A stretch of 43,629 bases of DNA from Tubiluchus corallicola (taxonomy: Eukaryota; Priapulida; Priapulimorpha; Priapulimorphida; Tubiluchidae). Made by a program: the position numbers and the translations under genes. Under the pieces are notes generated by a model. That model made no database searches. It was given only the letters and a program-made list of their open reading frames with translations, and was not told where the DNA came from. The stretch lies in contig JAQGDQ010000722.1 in assembly GCA_030141605.1 (NCBI GenBank), positions 1 to 43,629 on the forward strand, given 5' to 3'. Below, in pieces: positions 23,903 through 38,730 of the stretch. The first letter of the stretch is position 1; every line of letters begins with the position of its first letter.

Positions 23903-24137
23903 ATGGGATAAAACTTATTCTGCTGAAATCTCTGTAATCGGTCTATGCGTTTTTTCGCCCATGGTTGCGAGACGGTAGAGCTTGTGTATCGTTTAGCTAG
24001 CTGCGTGAAAATGTCCTCTACTGCTGCATCACGTTTCGCCCATGGTGTATAAAAACTGGATGGATCCACGTAATTCGAAGCCAAACAGCAGCTTAGAGTG
24101 GAGATCCATAGAAGTAATACATAGGTTTCAATTTTTC
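23903..24137 (-). CDS. Prepropeptide exon 2 (signal peptide and peptides)
   Basis: Internal exon of 235 bp, phase 1 in and phase 2 out. Acceptor TTTTTTACAG ends at 24138, and the donor is CCCAT|GTAAGT. It encodes residues 3-79: KIETYVLLLWISTLSCCLA is the rest of a signal peptide with predicted cleavage after CLA. Then come SNYVDPSSFYTPWA-KR, DAAVEDIFTQLA-KR, YTSSTVSQPWA-KKR and IDRLQRFQQNKFYP running into exon 3. The three short peptides all end in Ala before the basic site, so they would be non-amidated after carboxypeptidase trimming. The exon has no in-frame ATG, so the start codon must lie in an upstream exon. Reading past the donor gives an immediate stop, as expected of an intron. Confidence 0.85.
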
Positions 24138-24254
24138 CTGTAAAAAAGCAAAGTGTTGTTATTAATAATTAGTATTTCAGTATGAATAATTAGCTCAGTA
24201 CGCCAATAATTAGCCCAGTACACCAGGTAGCTTAATTGGTCCAGTAAGGACAGA

Positions 24255-24400
24255 TCAATTGTTGTTTTTGTCACTGTCGTTGTGGTCATCGTTACCGTCG
24301 TTGTCTTCGTCACCATCATCGTTATCATCATATCATCACCATTACTATTATTATTGCCATCATCACCATCTTTATGATTATGATAGTGATTATGTTTACA
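24255..24400 (+). repeat. Cryptic TCA/TCG trinucleotide tract
   Basis: Degenerate run of tcgttgtcttcgtcaccatc-type words beside exon 2. Frames rich in His/Ser or Thr/Asn here are artefacts. Confidence 0.7.
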
Positions 24401-24510
24401 ATAAAACAACCATACGGCTAGGTAATCACCGTAAATGGTTAGGTAAAGGATCAAAAATAAAAACTACAACCTGCGACAACTGATAAACTATACAAAGGTG
24501 TAAGGGACAC

Positions 24511-26895
<2,385 letters not shown>

Positions 26896-26899
26896 CACA

Positions 26900-27912
26900 A
26901 CGGTTTACTAATTGTATCCAACAAATTGTACCTGCAACAAGTGCAACACGAAGTTTAACTTATATCGTACGTCAGACACATTAATAAAACCACTAGTAAC
27001 GAAATTATCGCATTTTTCGTTGATTGTTGCCCAAGCACTGTGTGCAGCTTTTCTTCTTATTACAGTGAAATGTGGCACACATATACGAAACTCTAGTGCC
27101 ATATTCAAAATTTAAAAAATCTTAACAGTAATGTTATACGCAGATCTAAGTTTATGAATATTGTACAAAAATAAAATTTCACCCATAGGCTAGAACAGTA
27201 GAACTGAATACAATATGATCGAAACAATACTTCTTTGACATGTGCAGAACAGTTACCAAATCTCTTAATAATACAATTGGCTCTTGCGTAAAATAATCTT
27301 AGCTGATTCAAAATATCAGTATCATCACTTAGGTTATTACTCATGGCCAAGGCACTTTTCGTTATGGCTAACTTCAACCTTTTTTGCCAAACAGAAAAGC
27401 TCTACCAGGGACAACATGCCGGAGGCTAGGTGGTAAAAAATAGATGCACTTCGTCTTTTTTACATTGAAAACGATACCATTTTCAACAGCAAATTTAATA
27501 CATGCGGTAAAAAGGTTTTGAGGAGCTTTTAACAGAAGAAGCTAAGAGATATGAGTAAAGTATACATAAAGTAATTAATTGTATTTTCACCAATGCGACA
27601 AGTTGCATTTTTCACTCGACAGATATTTTAAGAGGTCATCAATATAAGCTGAGAAAACCAAAGGAGAAATAATTCCACCTTGTCTCAGGCCATTTTACAC
27701 AGAAAACTGATCAGAGTAAGTTTTGTCCCAGCGGACCCGCTGTGAAGTATACCAATGTTTCAGACAACACAGAAACAGGACGCCCAAGAGCAGGGAGTTT
27801 CTTAAAACGTCCAGTATGACTCACACGATCAAATGCCTTACTGGCGTCAACCAGACACACAAATGTAAAACTACAATTATTGTTATAGGTATATAGTATC
27901 TCTTTCAGCGTA
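26900..27912 (-). mobile_element. CR1/L2-group LINE, 3' part (second copy)
   Basis: Minus-strand RT and C-terminal remains of the same broad family as the element at 13862-17140. In order: ALKEI-like start near 27905, CLVDASKAFDRVSH near 27855, NGLRQGGIISPLVFSAYIDD near 27680, a degraded INYFMY followed by TLLISL where YADD is expected, NVKKTKCIYF, LSDDTDILNQLRLFYARAN, VLFRSYCIQFYCSSLW, and a C-terminal segment ending in SDVRYKLNF. The catalytic Asp pair is lost and frames shift. Its upstream continuation lies at 29745-29900, across another LINE. Confidence 0.8.
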
Positions 27913-28189
27913 TATATATTTTATATAGTTTATTGGGTAATCGTAATTACAAATCATGCAATGCACACACCTATTATAAGGATACAATTACACACATATA
28001 CAGCGCTACAAAAAACCTATACCACGTTATCAAGAACACAATTACACAAGTCAAACTCAACAATTTAAACCAAAGACACAACATCAAATCTTGATGTATA
28101 AACCCAATGGTACAACATGAATATACATAAACACAAATTTAAGATAGTTGCATTCACATATAGTATTCATTTTACATAAGTGATGTTAG

Positions 28190-28191
<2 letters not shown>

Positions 28192-28229
<38 letters not shown>
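28192..28229. repeat. (TA)n microsatellite
   Basis: About 19 uninterrupted TA copies in the 3' UTR side of the nested LINE. Confidence 0.95.
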
Positions 28230-28235
<6 letters not shown>

Positions 28236-28429
28236 CGGAAACTGACATATTTTAAAGCAAAATTACAAGCAATTTGGAGAATTTCTGAATCAAATGAGCC
28301 TAATAGTAATTTTAGTTCGTCATCATCTAATAAGTAAGTAAAGTTTGGATATATAGAGCAAATTTTCGTATAAAGGGTGTTTTTTAGTTGTTCGTATCTA
28401 CGACAGTGCAAGAGCAAATGTTTCGTCTT

Positions 28430-29065
28430 CTATTTCTTGTTTGTTTGAGTCGCATCGTGTCTTTCATTGGCTGGTATTTTGTTGGGTTTGTGATGTCTAC
28501 CGGTTTCTATTGCAAGTAAGTGGGCTATTGCTATTAGTATACGTAGTTTTGTGAAAGCAATTTTAGCATTGCGGGTTTCAGTAATTTGTAAGTAATTTTC
28601 GAATTCGTAGTGTTCTTTAACTTTGCCGTAGGTTCTTAATATCTTTCCATCATTGTTATTAGTGCCATGTGTTCTGTTAATTTCTTCCGTCCATTTTTTG
28701 AGATATATATTTTGGAGCTTCTGTTTAACACTGTATAGTAAGCATTTGTTGCTTACAGTTTCTTGGTTTTCCCATAAATGATCGAAACCCATTAAGCTCA
28801 ATACACCTTTCACAAATTTTGCCCAGCTGAATATATTGCTGTTTGATTGACTTAAAAATTCTGAATAAATCTGTTTAATGAGAGATGTGCTAGATTTGCT
28901 GATTATTTGTAGCCAGTAACTTATTACATTATGTATTATGTCTATTCTTAAAGGGTACTGTCCAAGTTCAGCTCGTACTGCGTCTTTTACTGATTTATTA
29001 TTAACATTTAGTATATATCTGCACAATTTTAGGTTGAGGTCTTCAATACATATTTTGTCATACAC
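28430..29065 (-). pseudogene. LINE C-terminal coding remnant
   Basis: The longest non-repetitive open frame in the window (211 codons). It follows the RT thumb of the nested LINE, and the same frame extends upstream without a stop through LLYGSAVWGP. Aromatic WAKFVK and FDHLWEN blocks and the HLLAIETGRHHKP block resemble the conserved C-terminal region of invertebrate LINE proteins. A frame break after 28430 cuts off the Cys/His module. Its initial Met is internal and not a real start. Confidence 0.75.
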
Positions 29066-29744
29066 ATTTGATAGGTTAGACTGTAAAGCGTGTTGAAAAT
29101 TTGCAATGTATGGTCCCCAAACTGCGCTGCCATAAAGTAATATAGGTTTAATTTGGGAATTAAATAGGTTTATTGTTATTTTAGGTGGTAAATTATAGTT
29201 TATTAGTTCAGCTCTTAGTATATTAGGCCTTTGTCTTTTAGTTCTTGCACTGACTGCTCTAAAAGATCCGTAGTTGTAAAATTTTACTCCGAGGCATTTG
29301 TATTGTTTGACTACTTTAATTTGTTCTGATCCGCATTGATAAGTTTGGTTAAAAATTATCAGTTTTATTGAAAACGATAATTTTTGTTTTGTTTGTATTT
29401 ATTGCAAGATCCCATTTGAAACAATAGTCTGAGTGTATTTTAAGTTAGTTTTTTACAATTTCTGACTTTGATGTTAAAACAATGTCATCGGCATACATGA
29501 GGCAGGCGATTCTTTCATTTTGTATCATAATTGGGTCACACGTATCATTAAACTGGTTAGGGAAATCGTTCAAAAACAGCGAGAATAATGTTGAGCTCAA
29601 TACACACCCTTGTTTGTATATACATAAAATGGAACTGTATACCTTTTTGAATTCAAACTGATTTGCTGTAGAGACTATAGACACATGTCGTATGAGAGAT
29701 CTAATAGAGCTTCCAGCTTGGAATATCTACCTGTTCAGGGAATA

Positions 29745-29900
29745 TTATTATTACGGTGATTTGTAATATTTCTCCAAAACTTATAAGGTGTCTCATTAAA
29801 TGAACAAATAGCAAAATTATCACTACAAATAGTCAATTCTTGTGCACGGTAATTCCTGAGGGCAAGCTTAAAATTAGATTGAGTACCGCCATATCTTCAA
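29745..29900 (-). mobile_element. CR1/L2-group LINE, upstream piece of second copy
   Basis: Minus-strand coding with RYGGTQSNFKLALRNYRAQE and ETPYKFWRNI. This is the linker between endonuclease and RT, matching ARFKLAVRLFRN in the copy at 13862-17140. It lies directly beyond the 5' end of the nested LINE, so it is most likely the other half of the copy at 26900-27912. About 550 bp expected between the halves is missing. Confidence 0.65.
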
Positions 29901-31525
29901 ATATCTCACTCTGGCGGGGTCAATTCTGCATCTTCCATTACTTTACGAGCAGCTAATTATTCCAAAACTGGTGATAACCGATTGCTTGTGTGCTGTTGCC
30001 AGTCTAGTTGGTCTAGTGTCTCACTTCAGTTATTCAAAATTGATGAAGAGCGAGGCTACAGTTATGAAAGAACAGCTCTCCTAGAAAGTCACTCTTCGCT
30101 TTTGATTGTTCTCGAGGATGTGTTTTCGTATCTTTTGATTCAATGGGGTTTGTAATCATTTATTGTGATATCTTCAGTGAACCTGTCTTTCATTAAGAAG
30201 CAGTTGGTGCGATTTTGCTTAACTATGGTCACCATGCACATGCCGTGACCAGTTGGCTATCAGCCTCACCTAACATAGCATTTTGAAATAATTCGTCAGA
30301 AATCACGCTGCTACAATACACCCTACTCGAAGCAGCGTTTTCAAAACTCACCCATTAATTGGTCAGACATCGACTCATTAATATCATTGGTATAATCAAA
30401 TTATGACACATTAAAATGACATGGTGTAATTGCATAATATAAGCATTACTCATTGTGAATGCATGGCCTACATTGTGGTGATGGATATTGAGTAAAATGT
30501 GTTTGCAGCTTCGTATTAATTGCTCAGCTGGGAAACAGCAGTTATCAAACCATCACTAATCATAATGTTGTAAATGCATACAGAAACAGAAAGCAGTTGT
30601 TAATTTTATGAACACACTTGTGATCTTATTGATCTGAGAGATACGGTTTTGTTTCAAAGGACTTTATTATTATCACAAAAAAGTAATTGAGTCTGGAAAA
30701 CTGGCAATGCTAGAAAGCGCAGACTCTCCGTCCCCTCTGTCTCCTTCTCTTTCTCTATTTCCTTCTCTCTTTTAAATGGTAAATAATATTGTCAAATGAG
30801 GTAGCAATGAACCTGTCAGACTCATAGACTTCGCATCTTTAACACCTTGTGCCACAATATTTCATGCTCTCCATGATAATAAATCTAGTTTCACGTTTAA
30901 GAGACTTTCTCCAATACCTTCTGTGTAGGTCCCTTGGTTATTTTGGATGACTGTTTCCTGGAAGTTTCCCTCTGTTAAACTATCGATGCTGCAGGCAAAT
31001 TGCAGAATACGTGGCAGTAGTTTTGGAAGTGAAAAAACTTTCAGCAAGTAATTATGTGAAAAACGGAACCCTACTTGTACTTGCTACAACTTCAGCTACA
31101 ACTGGGAATATGGTAATATATGGGAATATTATGATTGCCTTACCACATCATACAACATTCTGACCTGGAACGAGCTGCTTATTATAAACAAGATTGCATA
31201 GATTTTTAACTAGATTTTATGGCTGGTAGCGTATTAAAACATTTACTGTAAAATAATCACATTAGTGCTTCAACCATAGCGAGTAATTAAACCCAGTGAT
31301 AACATTATATTGTAATTAGGCTAAAGCTTTTGATTAATTAACCCAAATGCTCTTTCGAGGATTACTTTATGTAATTGAGATATTTATAAAATTTATTTTG
31401 ATCAACGCCCCAAGCGAATGGACATACAGAGAGAGAGTTGCAAAAGCCGCTCTTGCTACAGAAAATAGTGTCAATACTCATAATTTAACGAATCGCCAGC
31501 GACGCAATTGTTCTCCAACGTCGTG
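29901..31525. other. Intron 1, unassigned
   Basis: No gene recognised. An inverted GGTCAC/GTGACC pair (30227-30232 and 30245-30250) and a short CT run near 30730-30770 are the only structures noted. A 61-codon minus-strand frame at 30862-31047 has no supporting signal. Confidence 0.45.
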
Positions 31526-31528
31526 TTC

Positions 31529-31529
31529 G

Positions 31530-31561
<32 letters not shown>

Positions 31562-31600
31562 TCATTATCATCGTCGTCATCGTCATTATCTTTAACATCA
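31529..31600 (+). repeat. (TCA)n microsatellite
   Basis: About 11 perfect TCA copies, then degenerate tca/tcg words. The Asp/Met-rich minus-strand frame is an artefact. Confidence 0.9.
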
Positions 31601-32204
31601 CTATAATTTACATTATATTCCCCCTCCTGCTCCTTTTCCTCCTCTTCATCGCTGTTGCCATCGCTGCGGCTGTCACTATTGCCTCCTGTTGCAATCGCTA
31701 TCACCATAGATGTTGTAGTTCACCAGTGCTATCACTGTTGCCATCATAGTTCTGATCTTACTTGATGCTTAGAAGATTATTGCTTACGTCTCAAAAGAGT
31801 AAAAGACAAAAGCTCTGATGTTATTGTGAACATTATAAAAGGGAGCGCCTGTGAAGTTATGATGTAATCAATGACTAACCTCCATATCCAAGCAGCTGTA
31901 ACTGACACATGCAGTAGCACTTCGATCTAAGCGTATCAGGCTTTGAATAGTAATCCTTTTCTTCAAACTTTTTGGCGAAAACCAGTAAACTAGAGTCGAC
32001 CGCTTTCCCGCTGACATTAAATCGCTTAAAGGCTATAAGACAGACCGATTAAAAACAATAACTTCTCATCAAAGGAGACAATTGTTGACGGGGCTGAGTG
32101 CAAATTTATATTAACCAGCAAAGTGATTTGGTAAAATAGTACCACGAATTACAGAGTTTTCCATTTATTAAATAGAAATAAACGGGGATGGAGGGCCAAC
32201 TGAT

Positions 32205-32610
32205 GCACAGATGAATAATGAGAAGCCATGAAATAAAGAGGACAATCATATAAAGCATAGAAAAACACACTGGGTGAGCCAGGGAAGCCTAAAAATTACC
32301 AAATGAATCATTGCCGTCCTAGACATGAATCTCAGGAAGTCCCGAAATCAACAAGTTGGTCGTGGAAAGCTTAGAATTGAACAGTTTATCCGCCGGGAGT
32401 AAAGAAAGGAGCATGTGAACGGTAGGAAGGCTAGAAAGAAAAAGTGAATCACAAGACGCATGGAATCGTTAAATATTAGAATCACTGAGTCAAGAAATGA
32501 AAAGGTACATCACAAGATGCATAGTGCATAGGCGAATCATAGGAAGCCCTGAAATGCACAAATGAATCATAACACTTCTAGTAATGCACAGGTGAATAGC
32601 TGTGTAGACC
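32205..32610 (+). repeat. Degenerate minisatellite, about 30 bp
   Basis: Repeated units resemble aggaagccctgaaatgcaca followed by aatgaatcat. Recognisable copies include agaagccatgaaataaag, agggaagcctaaaaattac, aggaagtcccgaaatc and aggaaggctagaaag. Unit length drifts between about 26 and 34 bp. Confidence 0.6.
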
Positions 32611-33267
32611 ACAAGTTATTCAGCAGTGGTGTTATATGGATCATAGTCATAGTCTTTATTGGAAGTAATGAGTATTGCTGCTTGATTTTTAGCGTATTGT
32701 AGTAATGAGTATTGATCATCAAGGAGACCAAAAAAAGGGAATTATGGTAATCGAATCGAGACGTAATAAGCGCGACTGTATTTTTCGGCGTAAGAACTTG
32801 GTACAAAATTTTTCATATAGGTTCCGCAATTAGAAGAATGATTTCTTACAATTGTTAGAGATGCACAATAGCTGGGTTTCTGCCTCCTTCAAAATCGCCA
32901 ACCCGCAAAGTTGTTAAAGCGAGGTGAACACACTGACCTTTACGGCGGTTAACTAAACACTCAATTTAGGAATCGTTTAAAAGTTTCGCATCTGTTTTGA
33001 ACTTTTGCGGTCGCCACAGGTAATATGTCGCCCTTTCAGGCTGAATAGTTTAGCATTAAAATACGATTAGGTTTTAAGTGGTTAAGATGCCTCTGCTAGT
33101 TCAAGTCTAAGTTTAGACGATTATTTTCGACAATACAGACCGAAATATCAGTTCTACCATACCATTAACATAATTAAGTAGGCTCTACTGTTGATTTATT
33201 TGGTATAGCGCTTGGAATTTGCTGAAATTTAAATTTCACACAATTACGTTGCAGTTTCAAAACTTTT

Positions 33268-33855
<588 letters not shown>

Positions 33856-34659
33856 AATCCAATACCTCACTTATTGGTTTGGATCCCTTCTCTATTTTAA
33901 TTTCGTTATAACGAATTATTTGCAGTCGCTCTATTGTCTGCCAGCTGACGTCACGGTAATATTTCTACGTCATCGCGTACTTGTGGTCGCACTACAATGT
34001 AGACAGTACAATTATGCTGATTTAAAATTTTCAAGTTGCGATTTGGATATTGTCTCCTTGCAGTTGTAAAACGTTGATCAACATTTACTCAGTGGGAAAA
34101 CGTGCCATTACGGGTTTAATACAGTAACAACACTCCAGCAAGAATTAATGACATTATTTGCTGCACAATTCAATTCAGTTTCAATACTGAAATAATTATT
34201 ACGTTATGAGTAGCGCAATAATCTATTATAATAGCCATATCAGTAACAAAAAGCTAGCAAAAAGTGATACAGAGCACATTTACTGATGTAGCTGTTCAAA
34301 ATATAACAACTTTTCATATTTTTTATATTATTCGTTCTCTCGATTTTTGCTTCTGAATATAGAAACACGATTACTAGCAATTCGATCGATGTCCTATATA
34401 TATTGTCTTATAATACGTTCATTTTCTGTGTGATACCTATGCTTAATAGCGTCGTAAATAATTGAAAGTGTATAAACGTCTGTTGTGCAGATATTAAATT
34501 ATTTAACAATAAGAGCAAGTGGGCAGATTTTTATCTGCTTTAGAATAAAGACTTGAACTCAGCTTAGCTTACTTAGAAGAAAATTGATTTATTGTGTGTT
34601 GTCTTTTGTCTTTTGTTAAATTCTTTTGTCAGCTTTTGGATACAGTATTTTACTAAAAT

Positions 34660-34905
34660 GAGACAAAGAAAGGAATGAAAAGGAAAGGAAGGGAAAGAAA
34701 AGGAAGAAGAAAAGAAAAGAAAAAGGAAAAGAAGAGGAGAAAAAAGTAAAGAAAGGTAAAGAAGAGAACTGAAAAGAAAAGAAAAGAAAAGAAAAGAAAA
34801 GAAAAGAAAAGAAAAGAAAAGAAAAGAAAAGAAAAGAAAAGAAAAGAAAAGAAAAGAAAAGAAAAGAAAAGAAAAGAAAAGAAAAGAAAAGAAAAGAAAG
34901 GAGAG
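34660..34905 (+). repeat. (GAAAA)n pentanucleotide array
   Basis: The pure section 34771-34899 holds about 26 copies. Degenerate GAAAG/GGAAA words flank it. The Phe/Leu-rich minus-strand frame is an artefact. Confidence 0.95.
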
Positions 34906-34936
34906 AAAATAAAATTAAAAAGAAAAAAATGAAATG

Positions 34937-35204
34937 AAAAGACGCAGTCAATCCACGAGGTAAAGATATTGTGGAAGTCTTGATCGGCGAGATCGTTAAG
35001 AACTTGCTCAAAGTACTGCTCACCCGGAAAACTTTCAGCTATGCGAAAGTTTCCGAGGCTCTTTCAAGCATCTTAAATCACACTTGCACTTTCTTGCATT
35101 TAAATGAAAAAGTTTTGGATGCGCCCAGACGCCTTCTGCGTGCTTTTGAAAACAAAGCGCATTTCTATATAAGGATTTTTATATATACAGCCAGTTTCTC
35201 TTAG
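34937..35204 (+). CDS. Unassigned open frame, possibly fortuitous
   Basis: An open stretch of 88 codons after a TGA, without an early ATG, containing DIVEVLIGEIVKNLLKVLLT and KVLDAPRRLLRAF. Codon use looks less AT-driven than nearby frames. No domain is recognised, and no acceptor or donor was found at its ends. It lies antisense in intron 1. It may be a remnant of an unrecognised element or a chance frame. A 31-nt hairpin (35025-35055) falls inside it. Confidence 0.2.
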
Positions 35205-35368
35205 ACCCGATCCTATTGCCGCTTAAACAAGAGCGCATTATTAGAATACTTTTTATTGGTATCTTCTCACGATTCAATTATTGTCTTAGATTTTAAAAAA
35301 AACTTTTTTCATATTTCTTGTACCCCTTGTACCAGCAATAACATGATGTCTCTTTTCAACAATTAATA

Positions 35369-35610
35369 ACAGCAGCAGCAGCAGCAACAGTGGCATTGGC
35401 AACGATAGGACAACGGCAGCAGTAGTAGCAATAGTAATAAGAACAGCAACAGTAGTGGCAAGAACAATAGCAGCAGCTGCAACAACAACAACAACTACGA
35501 CTACGGCAGCTGCAACTGCAACGGCAGTGGAAGCAGCAGTAGTAACAATGACAACAATAGGAACAGCTAGAGCGAGAATGATAATGGCGGCGACAACGAA
35601 AACGACAAAG

Positions 35611-35668
<58 letters not shown>

Positions 35669-35680
35669 CTACTACTACTG

Positions 35681-35756
<76 letters not shown>

Positions 35757-35830
35757 AACCGACAACAACCAACACGACGACGACGACGATGACAACAACA
35801 GTAACAGCAAGAAAAACAGCAACTATAGCA
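35369..35830 (+). repeat. Trinucleotide array, CAG/CAA then AAC then ACT
   Basis: Degenerate AGC/AAC words lead into pure AAC (about 35609-35668), then pure ACT (about 35669-35755), then GAC words. Cys-, Ser-, Val- and Thr-rich frames across it are artefacts. Confidence 0.95.
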
Positions 35831-36565
35831 ATAACAAAAATAATGCAATCTCTGATTGAGGAATAGTTGCTAAATTTTTATTTGAGTGCGACCTACATAA
35901 AACAGATGGTGTATTTTATATAATTTACGTAGTCTACATATACTGCAATAGCAGTGGGAACAACAGCAGTAACGACAATGACAACGACAAATGTCGTAAA
36001 ATCTTTGGCATATCTCTTTTTCGACATCTTCGTCGTTCAAAATGAATAGGACAGTTTAACAAGATGGGTTTATTGATGTTCTTGCCAAGCTCGTGACGCA
36101 TCTTAGCCTGTGTTTGCTTAAAATACCAAACAATACACGCGTATGCGTATACCTATTTGCGTTTGTTGTAGCTGTATTGCGTGCACTTAATGTAATTACC
36201 TGATCAAATTCCTTTCCTAGATAAGTGCAACCATGATTGTCCTTTGACACGAAAATGGTCACTTTCAACGCTCAAGATAAAAGTTCCCAAAATCCAGAAA
36301 ATTATCGGTGGACATCGGTGATTGGATAATTAAGTTAAGGATACCATCTTGTAGTTCCCAGGAGCTAAATAATAATTGTTCTCTTAAACACTAGTAAGGA
36401 AAATCTAAGAATATATGCGTGCCTAGACAGTAAGATTTCTTCAAACACACGAGCACAACTTGGTGGTCATTTCAGAACTGAAGCAATATGAAGAACGCTG
36501 AAATTAATCGTATAAACGCATGAAATCAATATTAAACTGTACGTAGTAAACCTGAAAAAGTTTTG

Positions 36566-36643
36566 CACCTCCACTTGGACTCAAACCCAGGCCTTCTGCT
36601 ATTTGGGCGCCATGCTAGGCACTGCACCACTGAGGTACCCTAC
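36566..36643 (-). mobile_element. tRNA-like SINE head
   Basis: On the minus strand, CCTCAGTGGTGCAGTGCC resembles a polymerase III A box. GGTTTGAGTCC (36587-36577) is a one-mismatch B box, 40-odd bases downstream as in a tRNA. The head ends with ccaagtggaggtgc. A plus-strand frame through it is fortuitous. Confidence 0.6.
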
Positions 36644-37632
36644 CTTTCATGCTTATTCCTAGTTCACATGGTCCTACAAAACACAGGCAGTCAAAAGAAT
36701 GACATTCAAAACAGTGAACTCTGTCCGCGTGATCAGCTTTCACTGACCGTTACATTGCACACAACTACTCGTCGAAGGGAGGGGAGGGGGTGCTCTCTTT
36801 ATTTCTCAAATAACGCTAAAACGGTTTATATGAAAACGAGTTTTGTTTTAGCACGTGCTGCAAATGAAAAATTAAAGCAAAGAAAAAAACTTCGGCAAAG
36901 GTATGAAACAAGAACTTATTGTCAAGTATTTCGGGAATTAAAAGCAAAAGAGCAAGTGAATTTTTAAATTACATTCGGATAACAGTAGGTATGTTCTATT
37001 ACAAGACAAATTTTCACCTCTAGATAATGCAGAAAGAGCAGGTTGTAAAAGCACCATAGCTTTCGCTTTTGCAGGTTAGTTGGCTCAATATAACCGCAAG
37101 TAGCTGTACATTTTCTTGAGTAAGCATACAAATTTTACTATAAATTCCGTAGTCTGTCTCCATCTTCATTCAGTCATTCGTACGGAAAGTTTTGCACTCA
37201 TGCACGAACTTATAAACTACAGACGCTTTTTGTTAATAATTCGTTTTTAGTTGGCATCGCTATACTATTGTCATGAAGACGGATTTTGACTAACCCCGCA
37301 TTGTTAGTAATGAGTATGGTTGAAAAGCCCAATACCTGTATAAAGCAGAATGCACGCCATAATTTGACGATTCCAACCTGGCTTTCTGACTGCAAAGGTG
37401 GCTAATTTATATACTAAAGTCTGTTCACATGTCATTCTTTTTGAGCTACTGGTTATGCAATAAAGTTTATTTTACACTCGTATTCCGGATCTTTTAACTT
37501 TTTCCGTCTGCTGTAATATTTCATAACTTGTATGCCACTTTATACATTCTGAGACCGCGATGGACCCCGGATTTGTTACAGTGTAAATGCATGAGCTCTT
37601 CCAGCTGAGTCACGACTGACAGAGCGCTATCG
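36644..37632. other. Intron 1, unassigned
   Basis: No gene or repeat recognised. The minus-strand frames at 37210-37395 and 37521-37751 have no supporting motif. Confidence 0.45.
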
Positions 37633-38245
37633 CTAGCTTGATGTTGTGCTATTCCAAGCTTAATATAGCACTGTCCTTTGCTGACATAGCTTGATATACC
37701 ACTATTCATGAAACTTGAATGGCTTTCAAATTCCACAAAGTCCTTCGACAATGAAAAACGGAGGGCCTATTAGAAATTTACTCCAAGCTGTAACTTAGTT
37801 AACAGTTTTGATACTTCGTTTAGCGTTTCATTTTAATATTTTATCTTTTTTCTCTGCAACAGAAAGAACACTTTCAGTATTACTGGATAAAATGAAGCTG
37901 CCAAGTTTTTAAAATCACTTACGTAAGAGCAAAGTTCCAAGTATACTTAATATAGCTTGATATACTTGATAATTAACTTGATGCGATAGCACAATTGTGC
38001 TATTCTTAGCTTAATATAGCACTATTCTTTACTGACAGCGCTATTCTTAGCTTGATATACTACTACTCTGAGCTTGATATACCACTATTTTTAAGTTGAT
38101 GTATTACGTTTCTCAGCTTGATATATTCCTTTCTTAGATTGATATACGCTGTATTCTTAGTATAATACAGTGCTATTCTTAGCATGATATAACACTAACC
38201 TTAGCTTAATATAGCACTACTTAGAGCTTGATGTAGCTTTTTAGA
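37633..38245 (+). repeat. Degenerate minisatellite, about 25-28 bp
   Basis: Units like ctattcttagcttgatatag followed by cactа-type ends recur in two blocks (37633-37710 and about 37945-38240) separated by unrelated sequence. Both blocks share the order agcttaatatagcact, then a ctgaca word, then agcttgatat, so the array once formed a longer unit. Confidence 0.65.
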
Positions 38246-38554
38246 TGTTAGGAAAATTCAAAATTGAAACGAAATTACTATAGCTCAACGAGGTGGCCTC
38301 ATTGCTTAATGACATAGCTAACGTAGATGATTGGGCACTTCTAACTGGCCATCGAAAATTTGAATAATAATCTTTGTCCCATGAAGATATTTGAGAGTAA
38401 ATGTTATCTTGTTGAAATAAGAAAAATCTCGTGTATATCTAAATAAAGTTTCATATTCGCTCACGTTGAATGAAGCGAGTTTTCATTACGACCGATCGAT
38501 TTTAATGTTTACGTTGTACAATAGAATGCATCGAAAGCGGCGGACCAACTCTGG

Positions 38555-38674
38555 AAGCGGACAAGAGAAAACGAGAGAAGAAAAGCAGGAGACAGAGAAA
38601 GAGAGGGAGAAGAAGAGGGAGAGAAAAAACTAGTGAAAAAGGAAAAGGGAAATAAAAAAGAAAGAGAAAAGATA

Positions 38675-38730
<56 letters not shown>

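Larger units (their letters stand above)
27913..29735 (-). mobile_element. Second-family LINE, 5'-truncated, nested
   Basis: Starts inside the RT (IRSLIRHVSIVSTANQFEFK, then KQGCVLSSTLFSLFLND, CLMYADDIVL with an intact YADD) and continues through the thumb (KIIVFNKT, LLYGSAVWGPYIANFQHALQ). The 211-codon frame 29065-28430 covers the C-terminal region (WAKFVKGVLSLMGFDHLWEN, HLLAIETGRHHKP). A further segment at 28417-28229 begins LLHCRRYEQLKNTLYTKI, part of a Cys/His module. A 3' UTR follows with a (TA)n run and AATAAA at 27934-27929. It differs from the CR1/L2-like copies in its QGCVLS motif and C-terminus. The clade is uncertain. Confidence 0.82.

Noticed and set aside
30862-31047. 61-codon minus-strand frame with plausible amino-acid mix
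   Set aside because: No acceptor or donor in phase, no motif and no link to the neighbouring exons.
31471-31707. Acidic frame with an Asp run and Met repeat, initially considered a prohormone linker
   Set aside because: It is the (TCA)n microsatellite on the other strand, with no splice sites in a matching phase.
34616-35023. Phe-rich frame of 135 codons
   Set aside because: Translation of the (GAAAA)n array on the opposite strand.
35286-35859. Open frames rich in Cys, Ser, Val or Thr
   Set aside because: Artefacts of the AAC/ACT/AGC array.
36563-36967. 134-codon plus-strand frame
   Set aside because: Begins antisense through the tRNA-like SINE head and has no domain.
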